From Akkermansiaceae bacterium (lineage in GTDB: Bacteria; Verrucomicrobiota; Verrucomicrobiia; Verrucomicrobiales; Akkermansiaceae): a stretch of 6,887 bases of DNA. The notes under the pieces were generated by a model. The model was not told the DNA's origin. It worked only from the letters and a program-made list of their open reading frames with translations, and searched no databases. Positions 6,689-6,887 of this stretch are shown in pieces. The stretch covers positions 1 through 6,887 of the forward strand of contig JAQGPE010000432.1 in assembly GCA_028293225.1 (NCBI GenBank), in the 5' to 3' direction. Position 1 is the first letter of the stretch. Each line of letters opens with the position of its first letter. The position numbers and the translations under genes are program-made.

Positions 6689-6887
6689 ATGAAATTCCTT
6701 TTCCGACTCGCCCTGATTGCCCTCCTGCCGGTGTCCCTGCTTCACGCGGAAGATCCCGCCAAGACGGAGAAGCCGAAGCGTCAGTTCGAGCAGGACTTCT
6801 CGAACCTGCCCAAAGAGAAGCGCGAGCAGTTCGGCAAGCTGGCCGGTGAAGCGAAGCGCCTGTATGACCAGAAGCGCATCTTCGAGG
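6689..6887 (+). CDS. exported protein of unknown function, N-terminal part (3' end outside window)
   Basis: ATG at 6689 opens a frame that stays open to the right edge, giving 66 residues. Residues 1-20 form a clear Sec signal peptide: MKFLFR, a hydrophobic core LALIALLPVSLL, and a likely signal peptidase I site after LHA (cleavage near residues 20-21). The mature part begins EDPAKTEK and is dominated by Lys, Glu, Gln and Arg, with a predicted-helical stretch PKEKREQFGKLAGEAKRLYD from about 41 to 60. The family is not recognised. A helical-repeat protein (for example TPR) would fit the ending LAGEAKRLYDQKRIFE, but that is only a guess from style. No ribosome binding site is visible. It follows nadD on the same strand by 55 bases but seems to have its own promoter. 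Confidence 0.75.
   Translation, partial: MKFLFRLALIALLPVSLLHAEDPAKTEKPKRQFEQDFSNLPKEKREQFGKLAGEAKRLYDQKRIFE

Noticed and set aside
6609..6692. Short frame starting at ATG 6609 and ending over the start of the exported-protein gene
   Set aside because: It overlaps the nadD 3' end, has no ribosome binding site, encodes no recognisable protein, and also belongs to a longer shadow frame.

Overview
The window looks like ordinary chromosomal sequence from a GC-rich, diderm (lipid A-making) bacterium. The best guess is a member of Verrucomicrobiota (Luteolibacter/Haloferula-like). That rests on the type of PutA, the PAS-AraC style regulator, an LpxI-type lipid A gene and very short leaders before start codons. 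It is an impression from reading, not a database result. No mobile element, CRISPR array, phage gene or clear sign of recent transfer was seen.

Layout from left to right: (1) the 3' part of aroB (3-dehydroquinate synthase, shikimate pathway) runs off the left edge on the + strand. (2) It meets lpxI (UDP-2,3-diacylglucosamine hydrolase, lipid A pathway) head-on, with only 5 bases between the two stop codons. (3) Reading leftward on the - strand are putA (bifunctional proline catabolic flavoenzyme, 1176 aa), then a 54-base gap with a strong GC-rich hairpin, then tRNA-Leu(CAA), then lpxI, whose ATG begins only 14 bases after the tRNA 3' end. (4) Divergent from putA, across a gap of about 116 bases, is a PAS plus AraC-type DNA-binding regulator. 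Its stop codon overlaps the start codon of nadD (nicotinate-nucleotide adenylyltransferase, NAD synthesis) as ATGA. (5) After 55 bases with a promoter-like pair of hexamers, a gene for a small-headed, highly charged exported protein starts and runs off the right edge; it was found by reading the last frame by hand.

How the genes may work together: PutA oxidises proline to glutamate using FAD and NAD+. It has no N-terminal ribbon-helix-helix domain, so unlike enterobacterial PutA it should not repress its own gene. The divergent PAS-AraC protein is the obvious local candidate for that job, and its coupling to nadD links it loosely to NAD supply. The most interesting parts are that regulator with its shared promoter region, the tRNA-lpxI junction, and the domain layout of PutA. 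Nothing here amounts to a clearly new biological system.
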